From NCBI GenBank assembly GCA_036788195.1, contig DAIQNX010000037.1:1-29256 (forward strand): a DNA stretch of 29,256 nt. The letters are read 5' to 3'. The notes under the pieces were generated by a model, which made no database searches, was not told the DNA's origin, and saw nothing but the letters and a program-made list of their open reading frames with translations. Source of the stretch: CALFXN01 sp937957815. GTDB lineage: Bacteria; Synergistota; Synergistia; Synergistales; Aminobacteriaceae. The translations under genes were made by a program, and so were the position numbers. Positions 7,436 through 15,799 of the stretch are shown piece after piece (within the stretch, counting starts at the first letter, position 1; the number at the start of each line of letters is the position of its first letter).

Positions 7436-8080
7436 ATGGACGAACGGGTATCGTGTTCCGACCGGTTTCTCACGCCGGAGGAGATCGAACGGAAGAGTTT
7501 TCGGATTCTCGAGGAGCTTCTCGGCGATTTCGCGGCCCCCCCGAATGAACGGGAGGTCGTGAAACGGATTGCGCACGCGACGACGGATGTCGAATGGGCG
7601 AAGACCTTTTTCTTCTCGGAAGGAGCCGTCGATGCCGGAGTGGCCGGAATCCGCCGGGGAGTCTCCGTCGTCACTGATGTCGAGATGGTCCGGACGGGCA
7701 TCAGGACTCCATCCTCGGGCGGAAGCCGCGTCTTCTGCTTTCTGAACGATCCCGACGTCGTCGAACGGGCGCGCGGGGAAAAGACGACCAGGGCGCGCGT
7801 AGCCATCCGGAAGGCGCTCTCGCTCTTCGGAGACGCGATCGTCGCGATCGGCAACGCGCCGACGGCGCTTTTCGAGGTCTGCGATCTGGTTCGTTCGCGC
7901 GCGTGTCGTCCCACGCTCGTCGTCGGCGTTCCGATCGGTTTCGTCGGCGCGGCGGAATCCCACAGGGAACTTCTCTCGCTCGACTGCCCCAGAATCACGC
8001 ACGAAGGGCCGAAAGGCGGCAGCCCCGCGGCGGCGGCCATCGTCAACGCGATCGTCCGCATTGCCGAACGGGCAGGGTAG
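7436..8080 (+). CDS. cbiC: Cobalt-precorrin-8 methylmutase (CbiC)
   Basis: It migrates the methyl group from C-11 to C-12 to make cobyrinate. The 214-residue protein has the CbiC/CobH landmarks IEEKS-like EEIERKSFRIL, the RIAHATTDVEWAK segment containing the probable catalytic His, then VSVVTDVEMVRTG, IGNAPTALFEV and VGVPIGFVGAAESHREL near the C-terminus. The ATG at 7436 is five bases after GGGAGG and directly follows the riboswitch terminator; upstream in-frame codons belong to the leader. It is the first gene of the ring-synthesis operon. Confidence 0.95.
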   Translation: MDERVSCSDRFLTPEEIERKSFRILEELLGDFAAPPNEREVVKRIAHATTDVEWAKTFFFSEGAVDAGVAGIRRGVSVVTDVEMVRTGIRTPSSGGSRVFCFLNDPDVVERARGEKTTRARVAIRKALSLFGDAIVAIGNAPTALFEVCDLVRSRACRPTLVVGVPIGFVGAAESHRELLSLDCPRITHEGPKGGSPAAAAIVNAIVRIAERAG

Positions 8081-8091
8081 AGGAGGCGCGG

Positions 8092-9228
8092 ATGTTCGAC
8101 GCGCTCGGATACACGGGAGGGCTCCGGAGGGGGTATACGACCGGGAGCTGCGCGGCAGCCGCGGCCAGGGGGGCGATCGGGATGCTGCTTTTCGGGACGG
8201 CGTCCGAATACGCCGAGATCGTGCTTCCGGGCGGAGAGAAACTTCGGCTGCGGCTCGAGAGCTGCAGCGCCGGGGACGGCGCCGCGAGATGCGCCGTCCG
8301 CAAGGAGTCGGGCGACGACCCGGACAGCACCGACGGGATCCTGATTTTCGCCGAAGTTCGTCTGACCGACCGCGAGGGGATCGGGATATCCGGAGGAGAG
8401 GGCATCGGACGCGTGACGCGGAAAGGGCTTCCGGTCCGGCCGGGCGAGTGGGCGATCAACCCGGTTCCGCGGAAGATGATCCGGGAGGCGATCCTCTCCG
8501 TTTTGCCCGAAGGGCGGGGCGCGTCCGTCGTGATCTCGGCTCCCGAGGGAACCGCGCTGGCGGCGAAGACGTGGAATCCCCGGCTCGGCGTCGAAGGGGG
8601 GATTTCCATTCTGGGGACGACCGGCATCGTGGAGCCGAAATCAACGGCCGCCTACCTGGCGTCGATCGACATCGCGATTTCCGCGGCGCTCGCATTCGAC
8701 TCCTCCTGCCCCGGGACGGTGTTCCTCGTTCCGGGGTACGTCGGTGAAAAACCACTCGTCGAAGTCTTCGGCGCCCCCCGGGAACTTATCGTCAGGATCG
8801 GCGACCATGTCGGACACGCGTTGAGACGCTGCGCGGAGCTGAACGTGCCGAGGCTCCACCTTTTCGGCCACGTCGGCAAGTGGGCGAAAGTCGCCGCAGG
8901 GCTCTTCAACACGCACTGCGACTTCGGGGACGCGCGCCTCGAAACGATCGCGGCATGCGCGGGAGCCGCCGGCGCGATGCGGGAGCAGATCCGGACGCTC
9001 CTTTCGCTGCCGCTGGCGGAGGAGGCCGTCGAACCGGTGCTGCGATGGGGACTCGGAGAAACGTTCGCGATCGTCGCCGAACGGGCGCATCGGCGCGCGT
9101 CGCTCCTCATGGGGGGGACCGTTCCGCTCGGCGTGGCGGTTCTCTCCCTCGAAGGCGCGATTCTCGGAGGATTCCCCGAAATTCGGGAAGGGGTGACGAA
9201 ATGGGAAGATTTACCGTCGTCGGCATAG
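8092..9228 (+). CDS. cbiD: Cobalt-precorrin-5B C1-methyltransferase (CbiD)
   Basis: CbiD methylates C-1 of cobalt-precorrin-5B with S-adenosylmethionine and is specific to the anaerobic route. The 378-residue protein begins MFDALGYTGG, then LRRGYTTGSCAAAAA, the CbiD hallmark; INPVPRKMI, GTTGIVEPKS and LFGHVGKWAKVAAG are further conserved blocks. The ATG at 8092 follows AGGAGG and is 11 bases after the cbiC stop. The end overlaps cbiE by 28 bases, suggesting translational coupling. Its presence, with CbiG and CbiK, fixes the pathway as early cobalt insertion. Confidence 0.96.
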   Translation: MFDALGYTGGLRRGYTTGSCAAAAARGAIGMLLFGTASEYAEIVLPGGEKLRLRLESCSAGDGAARCAVRKESGDDPDSTDGILIFAEVRLTDREGIGISGGEGIGRVTRKGLPVRPGEWAINPVPRKMIREAILSVLPEGRGASVVISAPEGTALAAKTWNPRLGVEGGISILGTTGIVEPKSTAAYLASIDIAISAALAFDSSCPGTVFLVPGYVGEKPLVEVFGAPRELIVRIGDHVGHALRRCAELNVPRLHLFGHVGKWAKVAAGLFNTHCDFGDARLETIAACAGAAGAMREQIRTLLSLPLAEEAVEPVLRWGLGETFAIVAERAHRRASLLMGGTVPLGVAVLSLEGAILGGFPEIREGVTKWEDLPSSA

Positions 9229-10427
9229 GCCCCGGAGACGCGTCCTATCTCCTCCCGGCCGCATCGGAGGCGATCGCGGAGGCCGATACGCTGCTCGGGG
9301 CGCCGCGTCATCTGGCCCTCTACGAATCGAGCGGCAAGACGCTCCTCGGATTCGACTCGGGAATCGATGCCGCGCTGGACGAGATCGCGGCGCGAAAGGA
9401 ACGGGAATCCGTGGCGCTCCTCCTCTCGGGGGATCCGTGCTTCTTCAGCCTTCTCGGCAGGGTGTCGGAACGTTTTTCCCCCGCGGAATACCGCGTCGTC
9501 CCGGGGATCGGGAGCTTCCAGCTTTTGTTCTCGCGCCTCGGAATCCCCTGGAACGACGTGATTCTCGCGAGCCTCCACGGACGTCCGCTCGAACGCGCCG
9601 CCGATATGATCCGCGAAGGTCGCAGAACCCTGTTTCTCCTCGACGGGACGAACACGGCCCCCGCCGTGGCGTCGTTTCTTCTGCGGATGGGGCTTCCCGA
9701 CCGCGGGGCAACATACGCGGAGCGTCTGGGGTACACAGACGAACGCATCGTCGGGACGACGCTTTCGGAGGTGTCGCGAACCGAGACCGGCGATCCGCTC
9801 TCGATGCTTCTCCTGGACGCCGGCCCCGTGCCGCGGGCGGCCGCCGGCGTCTATCCGGACGAATGGTTCGTTCGCTCCGGGGGGATTCCTCTTTCGAAAG
9901 AGGTCGTCCGTTCCCTTGTCGTCTCCGCGCTCTCTCCGATCGACGGATTGCGCGTCCTCGAAATCGGAACGGGAACGGGCGGCATCACAGTGGAACTCGC
10001 CCGGCGGATCGGCTCCGGAACCGTCTACGCCGTCGAACGGTTCGACGAGGCGATCGACGCGACGCGCGCGAATCTTGCGCGCGCCGCAGCGGCGCATCGG
10101 GTCCGGCTGATCCGCGGAAGCGCCCCCGACGCGATCCGCGACGTCCCACCCGTCCACCGCGCCGTCATCGGAGGGCACGGCGGCGGAATCGGTCCCATAC
10201 TCGACGCGGCATGGGATCGCCTGTCGCCGGGGGGGCGCCTGCTCGCGACCGCGAACATGCCATCGACGGCGGATCGCGCCTTTGCGGCGCTGAAACGGAT
10301 CGGAGCTTCCCCCCGCGTGATTCACGCGGTCGCGTCGCACTCCAGCGAGGTCGGGGATTCGTGGATGCTTCGGGCGTCGAATCCGTTCTTCCTTGTCATC
10401 GCGGACAAAACGGAGGCGAAGGCATGA
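9201..10427 (+). CDS. cbiET: Fused cobalt-precorrin-7 C5-methyltransferase / C15-methyltransferase-decarboxylase (CbiE-CbiT)
   Basis: It methylates C-5 and C-15 and decarboxylates the C-12 acetate side chain. Residues 1 to about 205 are a tetrapyrrole methylase: VVGIGPGDASYL for S-adenosylmethionine and LLLSGDPCFFSLLGR in the middle. Residues about 215-408 are CbiT: GGIPLSKEVVR, then the Rossmann methyltransferase motif LEIGTGTGGITVELA and YAVERFDEA. The same fusion is known as CobL in the aerobic pathway and is common among anaerobes. The ATG at 9201 lies inside cbiD, preceded by GGGAAGGGG; the stop overlaps cbiF as ATGA. Confidence 0.95.
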   Translation: MGRFTVVGIGPGDASYLLPAASEAIAEADTLLGAPRHLALYESSGKTLLGFDSGIDAALDEIAARKERESVALLLSGDPCFFSLLGRVSERFSPAEYRVVPGIGSFQLLFSRLGIPWNDVILASLHGRPLERAADMIREGRRTLFLLDGTNTAPAVASFLLRMGLPDRGATYAERLGYTDERIVGTTLSEVSRTETGDPLSMLLLDAGPVPRAAAGVYPDEWFVRSGGIPLSKEVVRSLVVSALSPIDGLRVLEIGTGTGGITVELARRIGSGTVYAVERFDEAIDATRANLARAAAAHRVRLIRGSAPDAIRDVPPVHRAVIGGHGGGIGPILDAAWDRLSPGGRLLATANMPSTADRAFAALKRIGASPRVIHAVASHSSEVGDSWMLRASNPFFLVIADKTEAKA

Positions 10428-11197
10428 AGCGGGAAAAGGCGGACGTGCTGTTCGTCGGAGCCGGTCCGGGGGATCCCGGGCTGCTGACGCTGAACGGAAA
10501 GGCCGCGCTCGAAGGCGCGGATCTCGTGCTCTACGCGGGGAGCCTGGTCAACGCGGAGATCCTCTCCTTCTGTCGCGAGGGCTGCGAACTGCGCGACTCC
10601 TCCGGCCTCCCCCTCGGCGAACAGATCGATATCATGGTCCGCGCGGTATCGGAGGGGCGTTCCGTGGTTCGCCTCCACACGGGCGACCCGAGCCTGTTCG
10701 GCGCCGTGGCGGAACAGAAGGCGCTTCTCGAGGAGCGGGGAATATCCGTTTCGTTCGTTCCCGGGGTCAGCAGCCTTCAGGCGACGGCCGCCGCACTCGG
10801 CATCCAGTACACCGTTCCGGGAGGATCGCAGACCGTGATCTGTACGCGGAGAGGAGGGCGGACCCCGGTTCCCCCGGCCGAAGATCTCCGCCTCCTGGCC
10901 GCACACGGCGCGACCGTGGTCGTCTTCCTGAGCGCCGACCAGGCGGAAGGCGTCGCCCGCGATCTCATTGCGGGGGGCTTTCCGCCCGATACGCCCGCGG
11001 CCTGCGTCTACAGGGCGTCGTGGGAGGACGAAATGGTGCTGCGGTCGTCGCTTTCCGGACTGCCCGCGATCATGGCCGGGAACGGCGTGACGCGGCAGGC
11101 CCTCATCGTCGTCGGAGGCTGCCTCGCTCCCGGAGATGCGCGGAGCCGCCTCTACTCCGCCTCGTTCGCCCACGGCTACAGGGAGGCGTCGGAATGA
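10424..11197 (+). CDS. cbiF: Cobalt-precorrin-4 C11-methyltransferase (CbiF)
   Basis: CbiF methylates C-11. The 257-residue tetrapyrrole methylase shows FVGAGPGDPGLLTL, LVLYAGSLVNAEIL, RLHTGDPSLFGAVAEQ, FVPGVSSLQATAAALG and YTVPGGSQTVICTR. The AGSLVN and HTGDPS forms are those of CbiF/CobM rather than of other methylases in the cluster. It is coupled at both ends by ATGA overlaps with cbiET and the cbiGH fusion. Confidence 0.95.
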   Translation: MKREKADVLFVGAGPGDPGLLTLNGKAALEGADLVLYAGSLVNAEILSFCREGCELRDSSGLPLGEQIDIMVRAVSEGRSVVRLHTGDPSLFGAVAEQKALLEERGISVSFVPGVSSLQATAAALGIQYTVPGGSQTVICTRRGGRTPVPPAEDLRLLAAHGATVVVFLSADQAEGVARDLIAGGFPPDTPAACVYRASWEDEMVLRSSLSGLPAIMAGNGVTRQALIVVGGCLAPGDARSRLYSASFAHGYREASE

Positions 11198-13422
11198 TCG
11201 TCGCGATCCTGTACTTCTCGCATAGGGGGCAGGGCGTCGCGGAGCGGCTCGCACTCTCCCCGGAAGACCGTCAGGTCCGGGTGGAGCGGGGGGGACTCCG
11301 CGCGGCCGTCGAATCGTGGTGGACGGCCGCGGATGCCATCGTATTCGTCTCGTCCCTCGGCATTGCGGTCCGCGCGATCGCGCCGTACCTCTCGGACAAG
11401 GCGGACGACCCCGCCGTCATCGTCGTTCCCGAGGACGCTTCCTGCGTCGTCCCGCTGACCGGGGCGCATCTCGGCGGAGGACGCGATCTGGCGGAGGACC
11501 TCGCGGCCCGGCTCGGGACGCGGCCGCTCCACACGACGGCGAGCGACCGCGCCGGACTGACCGCTCCGGACCTTCTGGCCGCGCGGCGCGGATGGACGCT
11601 GATCGGCAGGGAGAATCTTCCACGGATCAACGCGCGGCTTCTCGACGAGCGATGCCTCCGGGTATGGATCGGGAACGGCATCCGCATCGCGCCGCTGCCG
11701 CCGGAATACCGTCCGGTCGCATCGCCCGGGGATTCCGACGTGATCGTCTCCCCGAATCGCCTTCCCGCTCCAGGGGACCGCGTGCAGCTCGTACCGCGCT
11801 GCGTCGTCGCCGGAACGGGATGCCGGAAGGGCGTCGCGCCGGATGTCTTCCGCACGGTTTTCCTGAAGGGGCTGGAGCGGTACGGAATCCTTCCCGAAGC
11901 CGTCGGCGAAATCCGGACGATCCCCGAAAAGACGGCGGAGATCGCGATCGTCGCCGTCGCGCGGGAACTCGGCGTTGCCGTCGTTCCGGTCGCGAGGGAG
12001 ACTATCCTCGCGACCGGCGGAGATTTTTCCCCTTCGGCCGCACAGCGACGGCTCGGGCTCCCCGGAGTGGCGGAACCCTGCGCCGCTTCCGCGGGAACGC
12101 TCCTCGGTCCGAGGCTTGCCGAAAACGGGGTCACCGTCGCGCTCTCGCTCTCACCCGCCGTCCCGGGAAGGCTCACCGTCCTCGGAACGGGCCCCGGCGA
12201 CACCGGATCCGTCACGCTTTCTGGGCGCGGGGCGATCGAAGAAGCGGACGCCGTCGTGGGGTACGGACTCTACGTCGACCTTCTGCCCCCTTCGTGGATC
12301 GCGGGCAAGATCGTGGAGCGGTATTCCATGGGAGAGGAGGAACTCCGCGTCGAACGCGCGATCCGCCTCGCCGGGGAGGGGCTGGACGTCGTCCTCCTTT
12401 CCGGCGGCGATCCGGTGCTTTTCGGTCTCGCCGCGCTCGCGCGCTCTCTCGCGAAGGACAGGGTCCCGGTCAGGGTTCTCCCCGGAATCACCGCCGCGCA
12501 GGCGGCCGGAGCGATCCTCGGGGCTCCGTACACGAACGGGCTCGTCCTCGTATCCCTTTCGGATTATCTGCAGCCATGGCCCGCCGTCAGGCGCGCGCTC
12601 CGGGGAGCGGCCGCGTCCGGCATGACCACGGCCCTCTACAACCCGGTGAAACGCGGATTGGACGACAAGCTCCGGGAGGTGCGGAATCTCTTTTCCGAAA
12701 ACGGCTACGAACTGGCCTGCCTCGTCCGGAACGCCAGCCGGGTCGACGCGTCGGTCAGGACGCTCCCGATCGGACAGCTTAGGGCGGATCTCCTCGACAT
12801 GCGAACGCTCGTACTGCTTCCCGGCGCATCGGTCCTCAGGGAGGGAGATCTCTTTCTGGACAGGAGAGGCTATGGGAGCGAACCGAAGTCGCAGGATCCC
12901 AAAGGTGGAGCCGGATGCCCCGGCGACGCCGTGGAAGGACCGTCCTCCCTCATGATCTGCCTTCACGGCGCCGCGAAGAACATCCTCGTCGCGGGCGGCG
13001 GCCCCGTCGCCCTGCGAAAGGTCAGGACGCTCCTCGCCAGCGGTGCGGCCGTCCGGGTCGCGGCTCCGGAACTCGTTCCGGAGCTGGCCGTCATGGCTGC
13101 CGAAGGCAGACTCGCCTGGGAACGGCGGAACGTCGCACGAGACGATTTCGAGCGGCATGCGTTCGCCCTGATCGCGCTCCCGAAAGAAGAAACCGGCGAA
13201 GCGCTCGCACTCGCCGACGGAACGTCCTGTCTCCTCGACTGCTGCTCGGACGTCGCCGCGTGCGACTGGTCGCTCGCGGCGCAATTCCGTTCGGGAGCGT
13301 TCACCATCGGGGTTTCGAGCGGCGGGATCTCGCCGTCGGGGTCGGCGGCGCTTAAAAAGCGTCTGAAAGGAATCCTCGGGGGGACCGCACCTGAAGAATG
13401 CATGGGGGAGATGTCGTCATGA
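11194..13422 (+). CDS. cbiGH: Triple fusion: CbiG (cobalt-precorrin-5A hydrolase) - CbiH (C17-methyltransferase) - precorrin-2 dehydrogenase
   Basis: A single frame of 742 residues joins three enzymes. Residues 1 to about 322 are CbiG, which opens the delta-lactone and releases acetaldehyde: SSLGIAVRAIAPYL, PLTGAHLGGG and VAGTGCRKGV. Residues about 326-565 are CbiH, the ring-contracting C17-methyltransferase: VLGTGPGDTGSVTL, VGYGLYVDLL, LLSGGDPVLFG and TALYNPVKRG. A polar, glycine/proline-rich linker (about 566-586) leads to residues 587-742, a Met8p/CysG N-terminal-type NAD-dependent precorrin-2 dehydrogenase: ILVAGGGPVALRK, and VSSGGISPSGSAALKKRL at the end. A CSDVAACDW segment supplies an Asp that probably matches the CysG catalytic Asp104. 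CbiG-CbiH fusions are known; the third domain brings in the step that makes sirohydrochlorin for CbiK. An in-frame ATG at 12952 could give the free third domain. hemC overlaps by ATGA. Confidence 0.92.
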   Translation: MIVAILYFSHRGQGVAERLALSPEDRQVRVERGGLRAAVESWWTAADAIVFVSSLGIAVRAIAPYLSDKADDPAVIVVPEDASCVVPLTGAHLGGGRDLAEDLAARLGTRPLHTTASDRAGLTAPDLLAARRGWTLIGRENLPRINARLLDERCLRVWIGNGIRIAPLPPEYRPVASPGDSDVIVSPNRLPAPGDRVQLVPRCVVAGTGCRKGVAPDVFRTVFLKGLERYGILPEAVGEIRTIPEKTAEIAIVAVARELGVAVVPVARETILATGGDFSPSAAQRRLGLPGVAEPCAASAGTLLGPRLAENGVTVALSLSPAVPGRLTVLGTGPGDTGSVTLSGRGAIEEADAVVGYGLYVDLLPPSWIAGKIVERYSMGEEELRVERAIRLAGEGLDVVLLSGGDPVLFGLAALARSLAKDRVPVRVLPGITAAQAAGAILGAPYTNGLVLVSLSDYLQPWPAVRRALRGAAASGMTTALYNPVKRGLDDKLREVRNLFSENGYELACLVRNASRVDASVRTLPIGQLRADLLDMRTLVLLPGASVLREGDLFLDRRGYGSEPKSQDPKGGAGCPGDAVEGPSSLMICLHGAAKNILVAGGGPVALRKVRTLLASGAAVRVAAPELVPELAVMAAEGRLAWERRNVARDDFERHAFALIALPKEETGEALALADGTSCLLDCCSDVAACDWSLAAQFRSGAFTIGVSSGGISPSGSAALKKRLKGILGGTAPEECMGEMSS

Positions 13423-14342
13423 GACTGCTCACGAGGGGAAGCCCGCTCGCCATCGTCCAAGCCGAACGCATGGCCGACGCGATCCGGTCGTTCGGCCGAT
13501 CCGTCGAAATCGTCCCGTTCTCGACGCGGGGAGACAGGGAGGCCTCGCGCCCCTTGCGCTGCTTCGGCGGATCCGGCGCCTTTTCGTGCTGCATCGAGGA
13601 GGCGCTCCTCAGGGGAGAGGGAGAGGGGGCGGTCCACAGCCTCAAGGACATTCCCTCCTGCTGTCGCGACGGACTCGACATCGCAGCGGTGCTCCCCAGG
13701 GACAACGTCGAAGACGTCCTCATCGGACGCGACGAAACGACGCTCGCCTCGATGCCTCCGGGGGCCGTCGTGGGAACGTCGAGCCCCCGGAGGCGGGCGC
13801 AGATTCTGCGGAGCCGCCCCGACCTGGCAACGGCCGAATTGCGGGGAAACGTCGCGACGCGCCTGTCGCGGCTGCGGGAAGGGCAGTACGATGCGGTCAT
13901 CCTCGCCCGGGCAGGACTCGACCGACTCGGGCTCCTTCCTTCGAACGCGGAAACGCTTCCTTCCCTTCCGGCTCCGTGTCAGGGAATCATCGCCCTCGAG
14001 GCGCCGCTGGGCAGCTCTCTTTTCTCCCTCGGGACCGCGATCAGCTGCAGAAATACATTCCTCTGCGCGCTCGCCGAACGGACGCTTCTCCGGACTCTCA
14101 GGGTCGGCTGCCACATTCCGTTCGCGGCGCTGGCGCGACTGGACGGGAAAACGCTCGACTTTCGGGCCGAAATCCTTGACGATTCGGGACGCGACTTCCG
14201 TTTCTTCTCGACGAGCCGAAACGTCGCATCTCCCGACGACGCCGTCGAAGCCGGAATGGAACTCGCGGAACGCATCAGGACCGACGCGTGCGCGATGCGC
14301 ATCCTCGCTGCGACGCTCGTCCCGACGGATGGACGGCCATGA
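13419..14342 (+). CDS. hemC: Hydroxymethylbilane synthase (porphobilinogen deaminase, HemC)
   Basis: It polymerises four porphobilinogens to hydroxymethylbilane. The 307-residue protein has LLTRGSPLAIVQAE, GAVHSLKDIPS with the catalytic Asp, and VGTSSPRRRAQILR. RVGCHIPFAALA includes Cys231, the probable dipyrromethane attachment site, where most homologues read GGC. The region around residues 44-60 (STRGDREASRPLRCFGG) diverges from the common loop. The ATG at 13419 overlaps the previous stop as ATGA and has GGGGGAG eight bases upstream; an in-frame ATG at 13398 is less likely. It feeds uroporphyrinogen synthesis directly into the corrin branch. Confidence 0.95.
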   Translation: MRLLTRGSPLAIVQAERMADAIRSFGRSVEIVPFSTRGDREASRPLRCFGGSGAFSCCIEEALLRGEGEGAVHSLKDIPSCCRDGLDIAAVLPRDNVEDVLIGRDETTLASMPPGAVVGTSSPRRRAQILRSRPDLATAELRGNVATRLSRLREGQYDAVILARAGLDRLGLLPSNAETLPSLPAPCQGIIALEAPLGSSLFSLGTAISCRNTFLCALAERTLLRTLRVGCHIPFAALARLDGKTLDFRAEILDDSGRDFRFFSTSRNVASPDDAVEAGMELAERIRTDACAMRILAATLVPTDGRP

Positions 14343-15799
14343 CCGTCCATCTCGTCGGTGCCGGATGCGGCGGCCCCCTCTGGCTGACCCTCGAAGCGAA
14401 GCGTCTCCTCGAACGGGCCGACCACATCGTCCACGACAGCCTGATCCACCCTGACCTCCTGCAGCTCGCGCCGCCGAAGTGCGCCTTCCACTTCGTCGGA
14501 AAGCGGGGAAACCGGCCGAGCTCCGGGCAGGAAGCGATCAACGGCCTCCTCGTCCGGCTCGGACGCGAGGGAGGCGAAGTCGTCCGCCTCAAGGGAGGAG
14601 ACCCGTTCGTCTTCGGACGGGGCGGCGAAGAGGCCCTCTCTCTCGGGGAAGCGGGCATTCCGTGGACGTACGTTCCGGGCATCACGGCGGCGCTCGGAGG
14701 GCTCGCGCGCGCCGGGATTCCGCCGACGCACAGGGGCGTCGCGGACTCCGTCACGCTCGCGACGGGACACAAGGGCTGCGAAGACGGAGCAGACCCGGAT
14801 CTCTGGCGTCCGCTCGGTGCGATCGGGGGGACGAAGGTCGTCTACATGGGGGCTTCGTCGTGGCGGCAGGTCGCCTCCCTGCTTCGGGAGGGTGGCATGG
14901 CCGACGATGCCCCGTGCGCGGCCGTGACGTGGGGCGGGTGGGGAAAGGCCTCCCGTCGCGACTTCGTTCTCGGGGAGGACCCCGGCGTTCTTCGGAGCCC
15001 TTCCGTCGCCGCCGCCGGGGGAACGGCCGGGATGCGGCTCGAAGGAGCGCGCGGCGCCCTCGCGGATCTGCAGGTCGCGGTGGTCCGCCCCTTCCCCGAG
15101 AGCTGGACGACCGCACGGACGCTCGAGGAACACGGAGCGGACGCGTACAGCCTTCCGCTGTTGCGTCTCGAGGAGATCCGTCGCGACGGCGACGGGGAGA
15201 CGCTCGCCTCGGCCGACTGGATCATTCTCACGAGCCCCAGGGGCGCCGCGTGCCTGCCCCGGGCGACGGACCTGCGCCGGATCCGCGCCCGAATCGCGGT
15301 CATCGGCGAAGGGACGCGCGACTCGCTGCTCCGGATCGGAATCCGGGCCGACGAAGTCGCGGACCCGGCGACGTCGGAAGCCCTCGCGCGCCTCCTCTCA
15401 CGCGTCGTCACAAGGGGAGAACGGGTCGTCTTCTTCCGCAACGAGGCCGGGTCCCCGCTGCCCTGCGACGCCGCGAGGGAGCGGGGCGCCGATGTCGTGG
15501 ACCTGAGCGCCTATAGCATGACCCCGTCCCTTCCGCCCGGATCGGAATCCCTCCGGGATCTGTGGGCGGACCGTCCGCCGGATGCCGTGGCCTTCGGAAG
15601 CGCGGCGTTCGCTGACGCCTGGGTGACGCTCGGCCTGGATTTCCCGCCGGGTGCCGTTCCGGTCGCGTGGGGGGAGACCTGCGGACGCGCCGTCGAGCGC
15701 CTGTTCGGCCGGAAGACATCCGTCATGGATGAACCGTCGACGGACGGACTTCTGAGAACGCTTCTGAGAATCGCACGAAACAAGGAGGACATTCGATGA
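14339..15799 (+). CDS. cobA-hemD: Fused uroporphyrinogen-III C-methyltransferase / uroporphyrinogen-III synthase (CobA-HemD)
   Basis: The HemD part cyclises hydroxymethylbilane to uroporphyrinogen III and the CobA part methylates it twice to precorrin-2. Residues 1 to about 240 are the methylase: HLVGAGCGGPLWLTL, FVGKRGNRPSSGQEAIN, RLKGGDPFVFGRGGEE and YVPGITAALGG. Residues about 245-486 are HemD: VAVVRPFPESWTTARTLEEHG, then IILTSPRGA and VAFGSAAFADAW. The first motif is unusual: GAGPGDP of typical CobA/CysG is GAGCGGP here. CobA-HemD fusions are well known in anaerobes. Coupled by ATGA overlaps with hemC and hemB. Confidence 0.94.
   Translation: MTVHLVGAGCGGPLWLTLEAKRLLERADHIVHDSLIHPDLLQLAPPKCAFHFVGKRGNRPSSGQEAINGLLVRLGREGGEVVRLKGGDPFVFGRGGEEALSLGEAGIPWTYVPGITAALGGLARAGIPPTHRGVADSVTLATGHKGCEDGADPDLWRPLGAIGGTKVVYMGASSWRQVASLLREGGMADDAPCAAVTWGGWGKASRRDFVLGEDPGVLRSPSVAAAGGTAGMRLEGARGALADLQVAVVRPFPESWTTARTLEEHGADAYSLPLLRLEEIRRDGDGETLASADWIILTSPRGAACLPRATDLRRIRARIAVIGEGTRDSLLRIGIRADEVADPATSEALARLLSRVVTRGERVVFFRNEAGSPLPCDAARERGADVVDLSAYSMTPSLPPGSESLRDLWADRPPDAVAFGSAAFADAWVTLGLDFPPGAVPVAWGETCGRAVERLFGRKTSVMDEPSTDGLLRTLLRIARNKEDIR

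Noticed and set aside
12952..13422. Reading the third domain of the triple fusion as HemA (glutamyl-tRNA reductase)
   Set aside because: It is only 156 residues long and lacks the HemA catalytic Cys region; the NAD loop and VSSGG motif fit the Met8p/CysG precorrin-2 dehydrogenase.
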